Source: Shewanella mangrovisoli (GTDB lineage Bacteria > Pseudomonadota > Gammaproteobacteria > Enterobacterales > Shewanellaceae). From it: a DNA stretch of 64,000 nucleotides. Below are positions 25,136 through 34,564 of the stretch, one piece after another. The translations under genes were made by a program, and so were the position numbers. Location: assembly GCF_019457635.1 (NCBI RefSeq), contig NZ_CP080412.1, forward strand, positions 4,154,001 through 4,218,000, read 5' to 3'. How positions within the stretch are numbered: position 1 is the stretch's first letter; each line of letters opens with the position of its first letter. The notes beneath the pieces are model-generated. The model ran no database searches. It was not told where the DNA came from and worked only from the letters and a program-made list of their open reading frames with translations.

Positions 25136-25981
25136 TTGCAATTTGCAGTTATTTATCGGCCTTTGCTTAGCCTCGTTTTCTTGTTACTCAGCTTCTTCCC
25201 CAGCCTAGCGCAGGCTTTTTCAAGCTCTGAGTGCATCATTACCATGGGGTATCGCACCAGTGAGCGCCTTCCCTTTATCGAGCATGACCCAAATAACCAA
25301 GGCTTTTACCACGACATCTATCAGGCCGCCGCCGAGCGGATTGGTTGCAAACTCAGGATCACGCGGGCGCCTAAGATGCGGATTTTGCGGGATCTAAAAC
25401 TCGGTAATATCGACTTTTATCCAGGCCTGAATTTTAGTGAAGAGCGCGCCCAATTTGCCTATTTTATCCCTAATGGCCTGTCGGAGCGCGCCATCGGCAT
25501 TAGCCGTGCGGGAGCCGCTAATATCAGTTCGTTAGAGCAGTTGTCCCATAGTGGGATGACACTATTAATCGCCCCCGGCAGCTACGACTTTAACGGCTTG
25601 CCCGAAACCATGTCGGTACGTAAACCGCCCGAACTCGATGTGCCTAAGGCCTTAGATTACCTGCTTGCCAGCCAAGGGGATTTTTTTATCTACGATCAGG
25701 CCACCATCAGCTACTACCTGAAACAGCGGGACATGAGCCAATTTAAGCTGCACCCTAATTGCTGCCAGCAGCCTCAGGTCATGTATCTGGGGTTTTCGAA
25801 AAAAAGCCGCCATTTTCGTGGGCAACATAACCCTAACTACCGAGCAGACTTACCCGTCAGCCCAGATAACAGCCCCAACAGACTCGCCGAAGATTCAAAG
25901 GCCTATGAGTTTGCCAAGGCACTCGCCGCCATGGATGCCGAAGGGGAAACCCAACGTATTTACTTCAATCACTTCGGTTAA
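25136..25981 (+). CDS. Periplasmic solute-binding protein, family 3-like
   Basis: A 281-residue exported protein. A signal peptide (hydrophobic LLSLVFLLLSFFPSLAQA) ends near residue 27. The mature part follows the SBP_bac_3 pattern: MGYRTSERLPF, GFYHDIYQAAAERIGCKL, RILRDLKLGNIDFYPGLNFSEERAQFAYF, and a later AGAANISSLEQLSHSGMTLLIAPGSYD. Such proteins bind amino acids or similar ligands, or act as stand-alone sensors; no permease or ATPase is adjacent. The start is a TTG with AAGGAG six bases upstream, an unusual but well-placed start. The ligand is unknown. Confidence 0.78.
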   Translation: MQFAVIYRPLLSLVFLLLSFFPSLAQAFSSSECIITMGYRTSERLPFIEHDPNNQGFYHDIYQAAAERIGCKLRITRAPKMRILRDLKLGNIDFYPGLNFSEERAQFAYFIPNGLSERAIGISRAGAANISSLEQLSHSGMTLLIAPGSYDFNGLPETMSVRKPPELDVPKALDYLLASQGDFFIYDQATISYYLKQRDMSQFKLHPNCCQQPQVMYLGFSKKSRHFRGQHNPNYRADLPVSPDNSPNRLAEDSKAYEFAKALAAMDAEGETQRIYFNHFG

Positions 25982-26177
25982 TCCAAAAGCGTGTTAAACC
26001 GCGCCGCTTTTTATCCTCACATTGCTGCTAGCTTATCTTCATCTTGGTGCTAGCTAGCACTGCGGCCGCTATTTCAGTTTTATCTTTATAAGCTCTGCGA
26101 CAATATGCCGCACCTGTCACACTTCGATGATCTTTATAATGCAGCGCAATTTATCCGAGTGAATGGAAGACAAAACG

Positions 26178-28304
26178 ATGGCTGCACACCCTTCAACTAT
26201 CCCCCACGGCTTTAAATGCTCCGCAATCGCCAGCGCGCTGACCTTAGCATTAGGCGCTTCGGTTGCCTCACAGGCCATGGCCGACGAGACCAATCAGACT
26301 CAAATCGAACGTATTCAAGTCCATGGCGAGCAAAGTATTGGTCGTAACGCCTTAGGCTCGGCCGATGCTTTGCTGAAAGAGCAAGGCGTCGATTTCCCCG
26401 AAGCGGGCGGCGTTTCCGCCTTGCCCGTCCTCAATGGCATGATGGGCGATCGCATTAAAGTATTAGTCGATGGTGCGGATATCACCGCTTCCTGCGCTAA
26501 CCAAATGAACCCACCACTTTCCTACGTTTCCGCTAACCAAATCAGCTCAGTAGAAGTGGTTGCCGGTGTGTCCCCCGTCAGTGCGGGCGGCGACAATATC
26601 GCCGGGGTGATTAAGGTTAATAGCCTCAACCCTAAATTTAGCGACAGCGACAACCTCAGCTTCGAAAGCGGCGAAATCTCATCGGGATACCGCAGCACCA
26701 GCGATGCCTTCTTACTCGGGGCTAAAACTGGGATTGCCAGTAAGCACTTAAGTTTCAGCTATCAAGGCGCCTATGAAGATGCCAATAGCTACCAGGATGG
26801 TCACGGCGATAAAGTGCTCGATACCCTCTATCGCGCCCAAAACCATGCGTTAACAGCGGCATGGCGCGATGACACTCAACAACTGGCGATTAAGCTAACG
26901 CACCAAGCTATCCCGTTCCAAGGTTTTCCGAACCAATACATGGATATGACGGATAACAAGAGTTATGGCGCCCTAGTCCGCTATCTGCGGGATTTAGACA
27001 ACGATGGTGAATTTAGTGCCCAGTTAAACTGGCACAGTGTGAAGCATGAAATGGGCTTCTTCACCCCAGAAAAAACCGGCAAGATGCCAATGAATACAGA
27101 GGGTAGCGATTACAGCTACCAACTGCATTGGCGCTTACCTATGGGCGATAACAGCACGCTACTCGTCGGTCAGGAATATTATAATTATCAACTCGATGAT
27201 ACTTGGCCAGCCGTGCCCGGCACTATGATGGCACCCAATGACTATATCAATATCAACGACGGTGAACGCCGCCGCGCCGCAGTTTATGGCGAATGGCAGC
27301 AAAACCTCACGCCACTATGGTGGTTGTCTGCAGGGGTGCGTTATGAATATGTCACCACTGATACGGGCGAAGTGCAGGCTTACAGCAATATGCCCATGAT
27401 GGGCATGCCGAATGTGGATGCCGAGGCAGCAAAAGCCTTTAATGCTATGGATAGAAGCCGAGACGATAATCTCATCGACGCCACTCTGCTGGCACGCTAT
27501 CAATTGTCGGCCAAACAACAATTGGAATTTGGCTTAGCCCGTAAAAACCGCGCGCCAAACCTGTATGAGCGTTACAGCTGGGGCCGTGGCGTGATGGCAA
27601 CCACTATGATTGGCTGGTATGGCGACGGTAACGGCTATGTGGGCAACCCCGATCTTAAGCCCGAAACGGCGCACACCCTGAGCGCGGCCTACAAGTTTGC
27701 GGGCGATGAATGGCAATTCTCGACCACGGCTTGGTATAGCGCAGTGACCGACTATATTGATGCCGAGGTAATTGGCAGCTTTAACCGAACAGGCCTAGCC
27801 AACGGTAAACGCAATATCCTTAAATTCACCAACGAAGATGCCCATTTATATGGCGCTAAGTTGAGTGCGAACTACCTATTAGCCGATACCGACAGCGGTA
27901 AATGGCAGATGCAAGGTAAGCTCGATATCACCCGTGGCGAGCGCGATGAGGGTAACGAGCCGCTTTATCAAATCAAACCGCTACAAACCGAGTTAGCCCT
28001 TAGCCATCAACTGGGTGATTGGGAAAACCGCCTGTCATGGCAATGGGTAGCGACTAAGGATAAGGTCGATGATCGCCGCTTAGAAAATGAGACCGACAGC
28101 TATTCGCTGTTAAATCTAAGCAGCAGTATCAAATGGCAAGAGCTGAGTTTAACCTTTGCGATCAACAACCTGTTTGATACTTACTACGAACTACCGCTGG
28201 GTGGTGTCAACCTTGCCGAATTTAAGGCCGATAGTACGGGTGGCTTTAGCCAAGTCGCGGGCTCGGGTCGCTCATTTGAATTAGGTGCTAGCTACAAATT
28301 CTAA
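26178..28304 (+). CDS. TonB-dependent outer-membrane receptor, possibly copper-related (OprC/NosA-like)
   Basis: A 708-residue receptor. A signal peptide ends near ASQAMA (about residue 37). The TonB-box region is QTQIERIQVHG, the plug domain spans about residues 45-160 (GDRIKVLVDGADITASC), and a 22-strand barrel ends in the typical C-terminal F (LGASYKF). The plug stretch ASCANQMNPPLSYV followed by VVAGVSPVSAGGDNIAG resembles the OprC/NosA copper receptors, and Met-rich barrel loops (GTMMAP, NMPMMGMPNVD) fit a soft-metal ligand. The metal is an inference. ATG 26178 follows GGAAG. It lies 197 bp after the binding-protein gene. Confidence 0.85.
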   Translation: MAAHPSTIPHGFKCSAIASALTLALGASVASQAMADETNQTQIERIQVHGEQSIGRNALGSADALLKEQGVDFPEAGGVSALPVLNGMMGDRIKVLVDGADITASCANQMNPPLSYVSANQISSVEVVAGVSPVSAGGDNIAGVIKVNSLNPKFSDSDNLSFESGEISSGYRSTSDAFLLGAKTGIASKHLSFSYQGAYEDANSYQDGHGDKVLDTLYRAQNHALTAAWRDDTQQLAIKLTHQAIPFQGFPNQYMDMTDNKSYGALVRYLRDLDNDGEFSAQLNWHSVKHEMGFFTPEKTGKMPMNTEGSDYSYQLHWRLPMGDNSTLLVGQEYYNYQLDDTWPAVPGTMMAPNDYININDGERRRAAVYGEWQQNLTPLWWLSAGVRYEYVTTDTGEVQAYSNMPMMGMPNVDAEAAKAFNAMDRSRDDNLIDATLLARYQLSAKQQLEFGLARKNRAPNLYERYSWGRGVMATTMIGWYGDGNGYVGNPDLKPETAHTLSAAYKFAGDEWQFSTTAWYSAVTDYIDAEVIGSFNRTGLANGKRNILKFTNEDAHLYGAKLSANYLLADTDSGKWQMQGKLDITRGERDEGNEPLYQIKPLQTELALSHQLGDWENRLSWQWVATKDKVDDRRLENETDSYSLLNLSSSIKWQELSLTFAINNLFDTYYELPLGGVNLAEFKADSTGGFSQVAGSGRSFELGASYKF

Positions 28305-28357
28305 TGAGCACCGCCGCTAAAATGTGGCGGCGCTATTTAGCACGGTGCAATTAAATC

Positions 28358-28390
28358 AAAAAGGGCAAATGCATTCGCATTTGCCCTTTT
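28358..28390. terminator. Bidirectional terminator between the TonB receptor gene and pmbA
   Basis: AAAAAGGGCAAATGC (28358-28372) pairs with GCATTTGCCCTTTT (28377-28390) around a 4-base loop. It serves convergent genes on both strands. Confidence 0.88.
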
Positions 28391-28425
28391 GCTTTTCGAT
28401 TGACTCGACCGTTATGCGCCGATAG

Positions 28426-29769
28426 CTAGTTACCCGCGACCTTCATCTCGGATAATAAAATCCCGCCGGTGCGGATAGACGAACGTAAATCGAAGTCCTT
28501 ACTGACCGCCTGAATCCCACGGAACATATCCTTCAAATTGCCAGCGATAGTGATCTCTTCGACGGGGAACTGCACTTCGCCATTTTCCACGTAAAATCCG
28601 GCGGCGCCGCGGGAATAATCCCCCGTCACCATATTCACGCCTTGGCCCATCACCTCAGTGACAATTAAGCCAGTGCCCATGCCTTTGACTAGCTCATCGA
28701 AACTTTGGCCCGTGTGCGCCAGCGTCCAGTTGTAGATACCGCCCGCATGGCCTGTGTTGGTTAAGCCTAGTTTGCGCGCCGAATAGCTGGTCAGCAAATA
28801 GCTTTCTAACATACCACGGTCGATGATGCGTCGATCTTGTGTCGCCACACCTTCGCTATCGTAGTTGGCACTGGCAAGCGCGCCCAGCAGATGCGGCTGT
28901 TCTTCAATGTTGAACCAATCGGGGAAGATTTGGGTGTGAATCGCATCCAATAGGAAGCTGGATTTACGATATAGGCTGCCACCACTGATCGCGCCGACTA
29001 AATGGCCGATAAGCCCTGTGGCGATTTCAGGCGAAAGCAGAATAGGTAAACGCGAAGTCGCAATCTTACGCGCGCCTAAACGGCTCACTGTCTTTTGTGC
29101 GGTTTTCAAACCAACGGATTCGGGAGATAGCATCTCACTGAATTTACGGGCGATAGTGTAATCGTAATCCCGCTGCATGCTGCCATCACTGTCTTCGCCG
29201 ATCACGCTGCAACTTAAGCTGTAGCGCGAGCTGCAATAACCATTTAAGAAGCCGTGGCTATTACCGTAAACCTTGACCGAAGTGTGGGCGTTTGCGCTGG
29301 CGCCATCGGAGTTATTGATGCGCGAGTCTGCATCGAGCGCCGCGGTTTCGGCACGAATCGCCAATTGAGCTAATTCGTCGGGGGAAATCTCTTCAGGATA
29401 ATAGAGCTTAAGATCGCGGATCTCGGTCGCCATTAGGGCTTTGTCGGCTAAACCGCTAAAGGGGTCAGCAGAAGTATAACGGGCGATATCGTCCGCCGCT
29501 TTCACCGCCAGAGCAATGGCTTCAGGGCTGAGATCGGAAGTCGATGAACTGCCCTTGCAACCATCACGATAAACCGTAATCCCTAGGGCGCCATCTTTAT
29601 TAAATTCAACTGTTTCCACTTCTTTTAAGCGGGTTGAAACCGATAATCCCTGTTGTTTACTGATCGCCACTTCGGCGGCATTTGTCCCTAATTTATTGGC
29701 ATATTCGAGGGCCACGGCAACCGCATCTTTCAGCGCGGCCAATTCACTATCGATTCTGTTCAAAGACAC
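28426..29769 (-). CDS. pmbA: TldE/PmbA subunit of the TldD-TldE metalloprotease
   Basis: A 447-residue PmbA/TldE protein. It forms a heterodimer with TldD (here 41097-42545) that degrades unfolded peptides and matures some modified peptides. Conserved parts include NKDGALGITVYRDGCKGSSSTSD, the central GNSHGFLNGYCSSRYSLSCSV, and the C-terminal MVTGDYSRGAAGFYVENGE. It lacks the HExxxH zinc motif, as expected for this non-catalytic half. GTG 29767-29769 is taken as start. It is divergent from darP, the same arrangement as in E. coli. Confidence 0.94.
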   Translation of the reverse strand: MSLNRIDSELAALKDAVAVALEYANKLGTNAAEVAISKQQGLSVSTRLKEVETVEFNKDGALGITVYRDGCKGSSSTSDLSPEAIALAVKAADDIARYTSADPFSGLADKALMATEIRDLKLYYPEEISPDELAQLAIRAETAALDADSRINNSDGASANAHTSVKVYGNSHGFLNGYCSSRYSLSCSVIGEDSDGSMQRDYDYTIARKFSEMLSPESVGLKTAQKTVSRLGARKIATSRLPILLSPEIATGLIGHLVGAISGGSLYRKSSFLLDAIHTQIFPDWFNIEEQPHLLGALASANYDSEGVATQDRRIIDRGMLESYLLTSYSARKLGLTNTGHAGGIYNWTLAHTGQSFDELVKGMGTGLIVTEVMGQGVNMVTGDYSRGAAGFYVENGEVQFPVEEITIAGNLKDMFRGIQAVSKDFDLRSSIRTGGILLSEMKVAGN

Positions 29770-29944
29770 AAAGCTACTCTTTCGTTGTCGGCAATGGCGT
29801 TAGCATAACAAACACCCATGCCATTCTCATTATTTATTGCGCGCTTATTTCGTCATTCTCAGCCATGGCGCACGCGCTTTCGTTAGGCGATTTTTGGCGG
29901 GAGATGTTATTATTAGGCCGTTATTTAACTGAGGTTTTATCTAT

Positions 29945-30478
29945 ATGAAGATTGTTGGTGATTCAGAGCATTTTAAACAACCCTATGACAGTGACGAAGA
30001 GTATGTCAGCAAAACCGAGGATAAGCGTGACTGCGAAGCTGCTCAAAAAGTCGGTATGGAATTGGTGTCGCTCAGCAAGACCCAGCTAGATAAAATCGAG
30101 CTGGACGAGCACTTATACGACAGCATCCAGCAAGCTCATAAGATTAAGCCAAAGACCGAAGCCTATCGCCGCCATATGCAATATATCGGTAAGTTGATGC
30201 GTAACGTCGATGTGGAGCCGATTAAAGCCGCGCTCGCTATCGTACTGAACAAAAACAACAACGAAACCGCTAAGCTGCAAATGTTCGAGAAAATGCGTGA
30301 GCGTTTACTGAGCCAAGGCGACAGCGAAATTCAAACCTTAGTGGAACATTACCCACAGTTGGACAGACAGAAGCTGCGTACCTTAGTGCGCCAAGCCACA
30401 AAAGAGTTGGCAAAAGGCCCTGAGTCCAAATCATCAAAAGAGCTGTTTAAATACCTACGCAGCGAAATCCAAGACTAA
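29945..30478 (+). CDS. darP: Ribosome-associated assembly protein DarP (YjgA)
   Basis: A 177-residue, highly charged, helical protein of the YjgA/DarP family (DUF615). It contains RRHMQYIGKLMRN, and the C-terminal part has DRQKLRTLVRQATKEL and KYLRSEIQ. DarP associates with 50S precursors and helps large-subunit assembly. The ATG at 29945 has GAGG 11 bases upstream, a slightly long spacing. The gene pair with divergent pmbA is conserved in gammaproteobacteria. Confidence 0.93.
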   Translation: MKIVGDSEHFKQPYDSDEEYVSKTEDKRDCEAAQKVGMELVSLSKTQLDKIELDEHLYDSIQQAHKIKPKTEAYRRHMQYIGKLMRNVDVEPIKAALAIVLNKNNNETAKLQMFEKMRERLLSQGDSEIQTLVEHYPQLDRQKLRTLVRQATKELAKGPESKSSKELFKYLRSEIQD

Positions 30479-30506
30479 CAATTCAGCCCAACAAGGATGT
30501 TTGCTT

Positions 30507-32996
30507 ATGCGATTTAGCAACACGTTTTGCAATCTTACTTTGCTTTCTATTGGCTTATTTGGACTTTGGGGCTGTAACGGCCCTTCTGACGAAGATAACG
30601 GTGGCACAGATGCCAGCGACGGTATTTACAAACTGTCTATCGACTTTAAAACCCTATCGGGTAGTCAATGTGGCAGTTTTACCTCACTTCAAAGTTTCCC
30701 TAAAGACGCAGGTTTTTGTGCTGTCGCCAAGTTAAACAAAGGTTCGGCTAAGGTCAGCAATCAGAGAGTTAACTTTACGAGCGACCTTGGGGCGTTAACA
30801 CCGGAAAGCAAACTCACTGATAGCAATGGTGAAGCCGTTGTTATTGTGAATAATCCAGATTTGCTTATCAATGCTGGCACTATTACAGCAACCACCACTC
30901 CGAATGATTCAAGCACAGCGCTATCGGCGACTCGTAACTTTGAATTTACAGGGATTATCGACGGTACTGGTGCATCCATCGCTCCAAAACTGAGTGCCAG
31001 TATTCAAAGCGGCGTGAATGTAGTGACCCGCTTTAAAGTGGATGAAGCCGTACAACTGCAAGCCATTTTCCTCGATGCCGAGAGTAACGGCATTGCCGAT
31101 GCTAAGGTCACCTTTAGCGCGGGTTCGGCAACCTTAACCCCAGCCAGTGCGCTAACCAATAGCCAAGGTATTGCCCAAGTCAGTTATACCCCAAGTGCCA
31201 CCGAGTTAGGCGCAAACGCCTTAACGGTAACAGTGGATTACCAAGGGCAATCGCTACAAAGCAGCAGTTTATATGAAGTGCTCAGCAAAGATGCCGTTAA
31301 CGAAGCCGGTACCTTAAAGTTAGGCTCCTTTACTGGCAACAGTTTTACCGAAGGAAAACTGGCCAGTACGTTAACGGCGCAAGCCGATGGCAGTTATAAA
31401 ATCAGTGCGGGCGGCAGCTTTGGTGTGACCGCAAGCTTAGTGTTAGAGGCCAGCGATGGCACTATCACTCGCATACAGACGCCGTCATCCATCAGTTTTA
31501 GCTCTGACTGTACTGCCAGCAATAGTGCGAGCTTAGACACGCCTGTCACGACCCTATCGGGCAATGCCAGTTCGACCTTCCAAGACACTAGCTGCAGCGG
31601 AAATAGCGAGCGTAACGATCAAATCGTCGCGACCACAGTGGTAGGTAATCAAACGCTGACGGCGAACTTCCCCTTTACGCTACAGCGTCAAACCTTAGCC
31701 AGCCTGAGTTTTGAAGCGGCAGAACCTAACCAAATTCGCATTAAAGGCGCTGGCGGAACTGGGTCGAGCGAATCATCACTGGTAAGCTTTAAAGTCACCA
31801 GCGCCAATGGCCAGCCAGCCGCGCAGCAAAAGGTCAGTTTTAGTTTAGATACTGTGGTTGGCGGCTTAAGTTTTGCCAATGGTGGTACCAGCGCTGAGAG
31901 TCTAACCAACTCCCAAGGTATCGCCAGTGTACGCGTGCTTTCAGGTACTGTGCCGACTCCCGTTCGCGTGGTCGCCAGCGCAGTGGATGCCGATACCAAG
32001 GAAGTGATCACTAGCCAATCTGAGCAATTAACCGTTAATACTGGCCTGCCACAACAGCTTGGCTTTGGTCTTTCGACGACGATATTTAACCCCGAAGCGG
32101 GCGATTATAACGGTGAAACCGCGACTATTACCGCCAGACTGTCGGACAGTTTTGGTAACCCCGCGCCCGATGATACCACGGTGAACTTCACCACCGAAGG
32201 TGGCCAAATCACCCCCAGCTGCCTGACACAAAATGGCGCCTGTAGCGTGACTTGGACATCCAGCGATTATCGCCCTCAAGATCACCGTATTACCATCTTG
32301 GCCTACGCCTTGGGTCACGAAACCTTCTTCGACACTAACGGCAACAATCAGTTTGATAGTGCCGATGGTGGCGCTATCACTAACGCCTGCTTATTCAATG
32401 GTGTAGCAACTCACTGCAGCGGCAATGGAATGGATGTAGAAACCTTCTACAGTAGCGGTTTTAGCGACTTACCGACTGCGTTTCGTGATGATAATGAAAA
32501 CTTTAGCCGCGACAGCGGTGAACCTTATTTCGATAACCTCGCCCGAGATACCTATCCCGTCGCGGATGGCAAGTTTAACGGCCCTCAATGTGAAGGCAGC
32601 CTCTGTGGCACTGGTCAAGCCAACAAAACCTATGTGCGTAAGGCTTTGGTGTTAAGCATGTCTGGTTCGCAAGCTTATATCAGTGTGCAGCAAGACGGTG
32701 TGTTACTCGCAAGCGTTAATGATATTAAACCCGTTGCCGCAGGTACCGAGTCTAAGTTTGTGGTGTTTGTACATGACAGTGCCAAACAAATTATGCCTGC
32801 TAAGACTCAAATCGAGCTCTGCGTCGATTGTAACAGTACGCCAGATATCATTGAGGTAGCCAACACTATCACTGGCAAGAATGGCTTAGGCACACCGCTC
32901 AGTTTCACCGCCTCTGCGGGGAGTCAAATCAGCGTTGTGGCCACTACGCCCAAGCAAGTTAAGACCACCCTCAGCTTTACCGTGCCGACACTGTAA
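30507..32996 (+). CDS. Large lipoprotein with bacterial Ig-like repeats
   Basis: An 829-residue surface or periplasmic lipoprotein. The signal ends in the lipobox LWGC (Cys near residue 25), followed by an acidic Asp/Gly linker. Repeated Ig-like (Big-1/invasin-type) domains of about 100 residues show the edge motif [DN]S[NQ]GxAxV at about residues 106 (DSNGEAVVIV), 217 (NSQGIAQVSY) and 466 (NSQGIASVRV). Two Asp-rich loops, DTNGNNQFDSADGG (about 610) and DDNENFSRDSGEP (about 661), look like calcium sites. The ATG at 30507, with AAGGA upstream, is preferred over a TTG two codons earlier. Its role is unknown; adhesion or envelope structure is possible. Confidence 0.78.
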   Translation: MRFSNTFCNLTLLSIGLFGLWGCNGPSDEDNGGTDASDGIYKLSIDFKTLSGSQCGSFTSLQSFPKDAGFCAVAKLNKGSAKVSNQRVNFTSDLGALTPESKLTDSNGEAVVIVNNPDLLINAGTITATTTPNDSSTALSATRNFEFTGIIDGTGASIAPKLSASIQSGVNVVTRFKVDEAVQLQAIFLDAESNGIADAKVTFSAGSATLTPASALTNSQGIAQVSYTPSATELGANALTVTVDYQGQSLQSSSLYEVLSKDAVNEAGTLKLGSFTGNSFTEGKLASTLTAQADGSYKISAGGSFGVTASLVLEASDGTITRIQTPSSISFSSDCTASNSASLDTPVTTLSGNASSTFQDTSCSGNSERNDQIVATTVVGNQTLTANFPFTLQRQTLASLSFEAAEPNQIRIKGAGGTGSSESSLVSFKVTSANGQPAAQQKVSFSLDTVVGGLSFANGGTSAESLTNSQGIASVRVLSGTVPTPVRVVASAVDADTKEVITSQSEQLTVNTGLPQQLGFGLSTTIFNPEAGDYNGETATITARLSDSFGNPAPDDTTVNFTTEGGQITPSCLTQNGACSVTWTSSDYRPQDHRITILAYALGHETFFDTNGNNQFDSADGGAITNACLFNGVATHCSGNGMDVETFYSSGFSDLPTAFRDDNENFSRDSGEPYFDNLARDTYPVADGKFNGPQCEGSLCGTGQANKTYVRKALVLSMSGSQAYISVQQDGVLLASVNDIKPVAAGTESKFVVFVHDSAKQIMPAKTQIELCVDCNSTPDIIEVANTITGKNGLGTPLSFTASAGSQISVVATTPKQVKTTLSFTVPTL

Positions 32997-33001
32997 AAAC
33001 C

Positions 33002-33027
33002 AAAAGACCCGCCAAGGCGGGTCTTTT
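33002..33027. terminator. Bidirectional terminator after the Ig-like lipoprotein gene
   Basis: AAAAGACCCGCC (33002-33013) pairs with GGCGGGTCTTTT (33016-33027). It separates two convergent genes. Confidence 0.88.
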
Positions 33028-33049
33028 ACTTTCTAACTCAATTTATTGG

Positions 33050-34381
33050 CTAATTCTGTAACTCTACCGCCTTGCGTAAACGCAGGCTTCGCAGCGCCAA
33101 GTACAAGACCCCAACAGCCGCCCAAATTAAGCCAAGCTCTAAGGACTCGGGCTCAAGGTTAATCCACAGCACGCCAATAGTCGCCGCGCCGCACAAGGGT
33201 AAGACGAAATACTGAAAGTGTTCTTTCAAGGATTGGTTACGTTTCTCTTTGATATAAAACTGCACTATCACCGACAGGTTCACAAAGGTAAAGGCAACCA
33301 ACGCGCCGAAGTTGACGAGCGCCAGTGCCATTTCGAGGTCGAAGGACACCGCCGAAAGCGCCAGTAATCCCACCAGAATCACGTTAAATGCCGGCGTGCG
33401 CCATTTGGGGTGAATATAGCCAAAGCCTTTATTGGGCAGCATATTGTCGCGACCCATCACGTAGAGAATACGTGCCACGCCCGCATGGGCGGCCATGCCC
33501 GAGGCTAAAACCGCAATGGTGGTTGCCACTAGCACCACTGACTGGAATAAATTGCCGCCCACATACAGGGCAATCTCCGGCAGCACAGCATCTAACTGTT
33601 GGAAACGAGAAATATCCGGGAAAAACAGCTGCAAGAAATAAGACACGCTGACAAAAATCACGCCGCCAATCAGCGCCGTCAGCACGATAGCACGGGGGAT
33701 CACCCGCTTAGCGTCCTTGGTTTCTTCACTCAAAGAACTTAAGCCATCGAAGCCTAAGAAAGAGAAACACAGAATGGTCGCGCCAGTAAACAGCGGCGCA
33801 AGGCTTATCTCTTCGGAATAGAATGGACGCACACTGGCAATCACACCTTCACCTTCGCCAAGGGACAGACTGTGGGCCATTAAGCCAATGAAAACTAAGA
33901 TAATGGCTATCTGAGCGAATACGATAACGCCATTAAAATTCGCCACTAAATCTATGCCCCTCAGGTTTAATACCGTCATCACAGCGACTAAACCAAAGAT
34001 AAAAATCCACGGCTCGACGTTAGGGAACATGGCCGTGAGGTAAATCTTTGCCAGCAACATATTGATCATCGGCATAAACATATAATCGAGCAGCGATGAC
34101 CAGCCCACCATAAAGCCCACATTCGGGCTAAAGGTTTTTTGCGCATAGGTATAGGCCGAGCCCGCATAGGGATATTTACGTACTAAGTGACCGTAGCTAA
34201 AGGCGGTAAACAGGATCCCCGCTAACGCGAGCAGGTATGAGGTGGCCACATGGCCTGAGGTGATCTCGGAGACAATGCCAAAGGTGTCAAACACGGCCAT
34301 AGGCGTGAGATAGGCTAATCCCATCACCACCACTTGCCACAGACTCAGGCTTTGCTTTAAGCCTGGATTTTGTTGGCTCAT
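33050..34381 (-). CDS. puuP: Putrescine importer, PuuP-type APC permease
   Basis: A 443-residue, 12-helix amino-acid/polyamine permease. From the N-terminus it follows E. coli PuuP closely in pattern: LKQSLSLWQVVVMGLAYLTP, AVFDTFGIVSEITSGHV, SYGHLVRKYPYAGSAYTYAQ and VGWSSLLDYMFMPMIN. PuuP is a proton-linked putrescine importer. AAGGAGG ahead of ATG 34379-34381 fixes the start; the longer open frame upstream is rejected. The 5' region is unusual, with paired AACATCCGG sites, an AGGTTC palindrome and a candidate structured RNA ending in a terminator. No puu catabolic genes are adjacent. Confidence 0.87.
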   Translation of the reverse strand: MSQQNPGLKQSLSLWQVVVMGLAYLTPMAVFDTFGIVSEITSGHVATSYLLALAGILFTAFSYGHLVRKYPYAGSAYTYAQKTFSPNVGFMVGWSSLLDYMFMPMINMLLAKIYLTAMFPNVEPWIFIFGLVAVMTVLNLRGIDLVANFNGVIVFAQIAIILVFIGLMAHSLSLGEGEGVIASVRPFYSEEISLAPLFTGATILCFSFLGFDGLSSLSEETKDAKRVIPRAIVLTALIGGVIFVSVSYFLQLFFPDISRFQQLDAVLPEIALYVGGNLFQSVVLVATTIAVLASGMAAHAGVARILYVMGRDNMLPNKGFGYIHPKWRTPAFNVILVGLLALSAVSFDLEMALALVNFGALVAFTFVNLSVIVQFYIKEKRNQSLKEHFQYFVLPLCGAATIGVLWINLEPESLELGLIWAAVGVLYLALRSLRLRKAVELQN

Positions 34382-34440
34382 ATCCAACCTCCTTTTGAAG
34401 CAGGTGGAATTGCAAACGCAACAGCTTGATTTACGGCAAC

Positions 34441-34531
34441 TACCGAACATCCGGTAAACAACAGCCCCATTGAATTGTCCTCAGTAAAGTAGGTTCAAAC
34501 GAACCTCATATCATTTCCGGATGTTTACCGG
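34441..34531. promoter_or_regulatory. Candidate operator pair upstream of puuP
   Basis: AACATCCGG at 34446-34454 recurs in inverted orientation as CCGGATGTT at 34517-34525, and GGTAAAC accompanies both copies. Between them is a separate palindrome, AGGTTC-AAAC-GAACCT (34491-34506). The arrangement suggests two binding sites about 70 bp apart flanking a promoter. The regulator is unknown. Confidence 0.45.
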
Positions 34532-34564
34532 CCTCAATTGGTTTAAAACCCATACACTCAAAAA

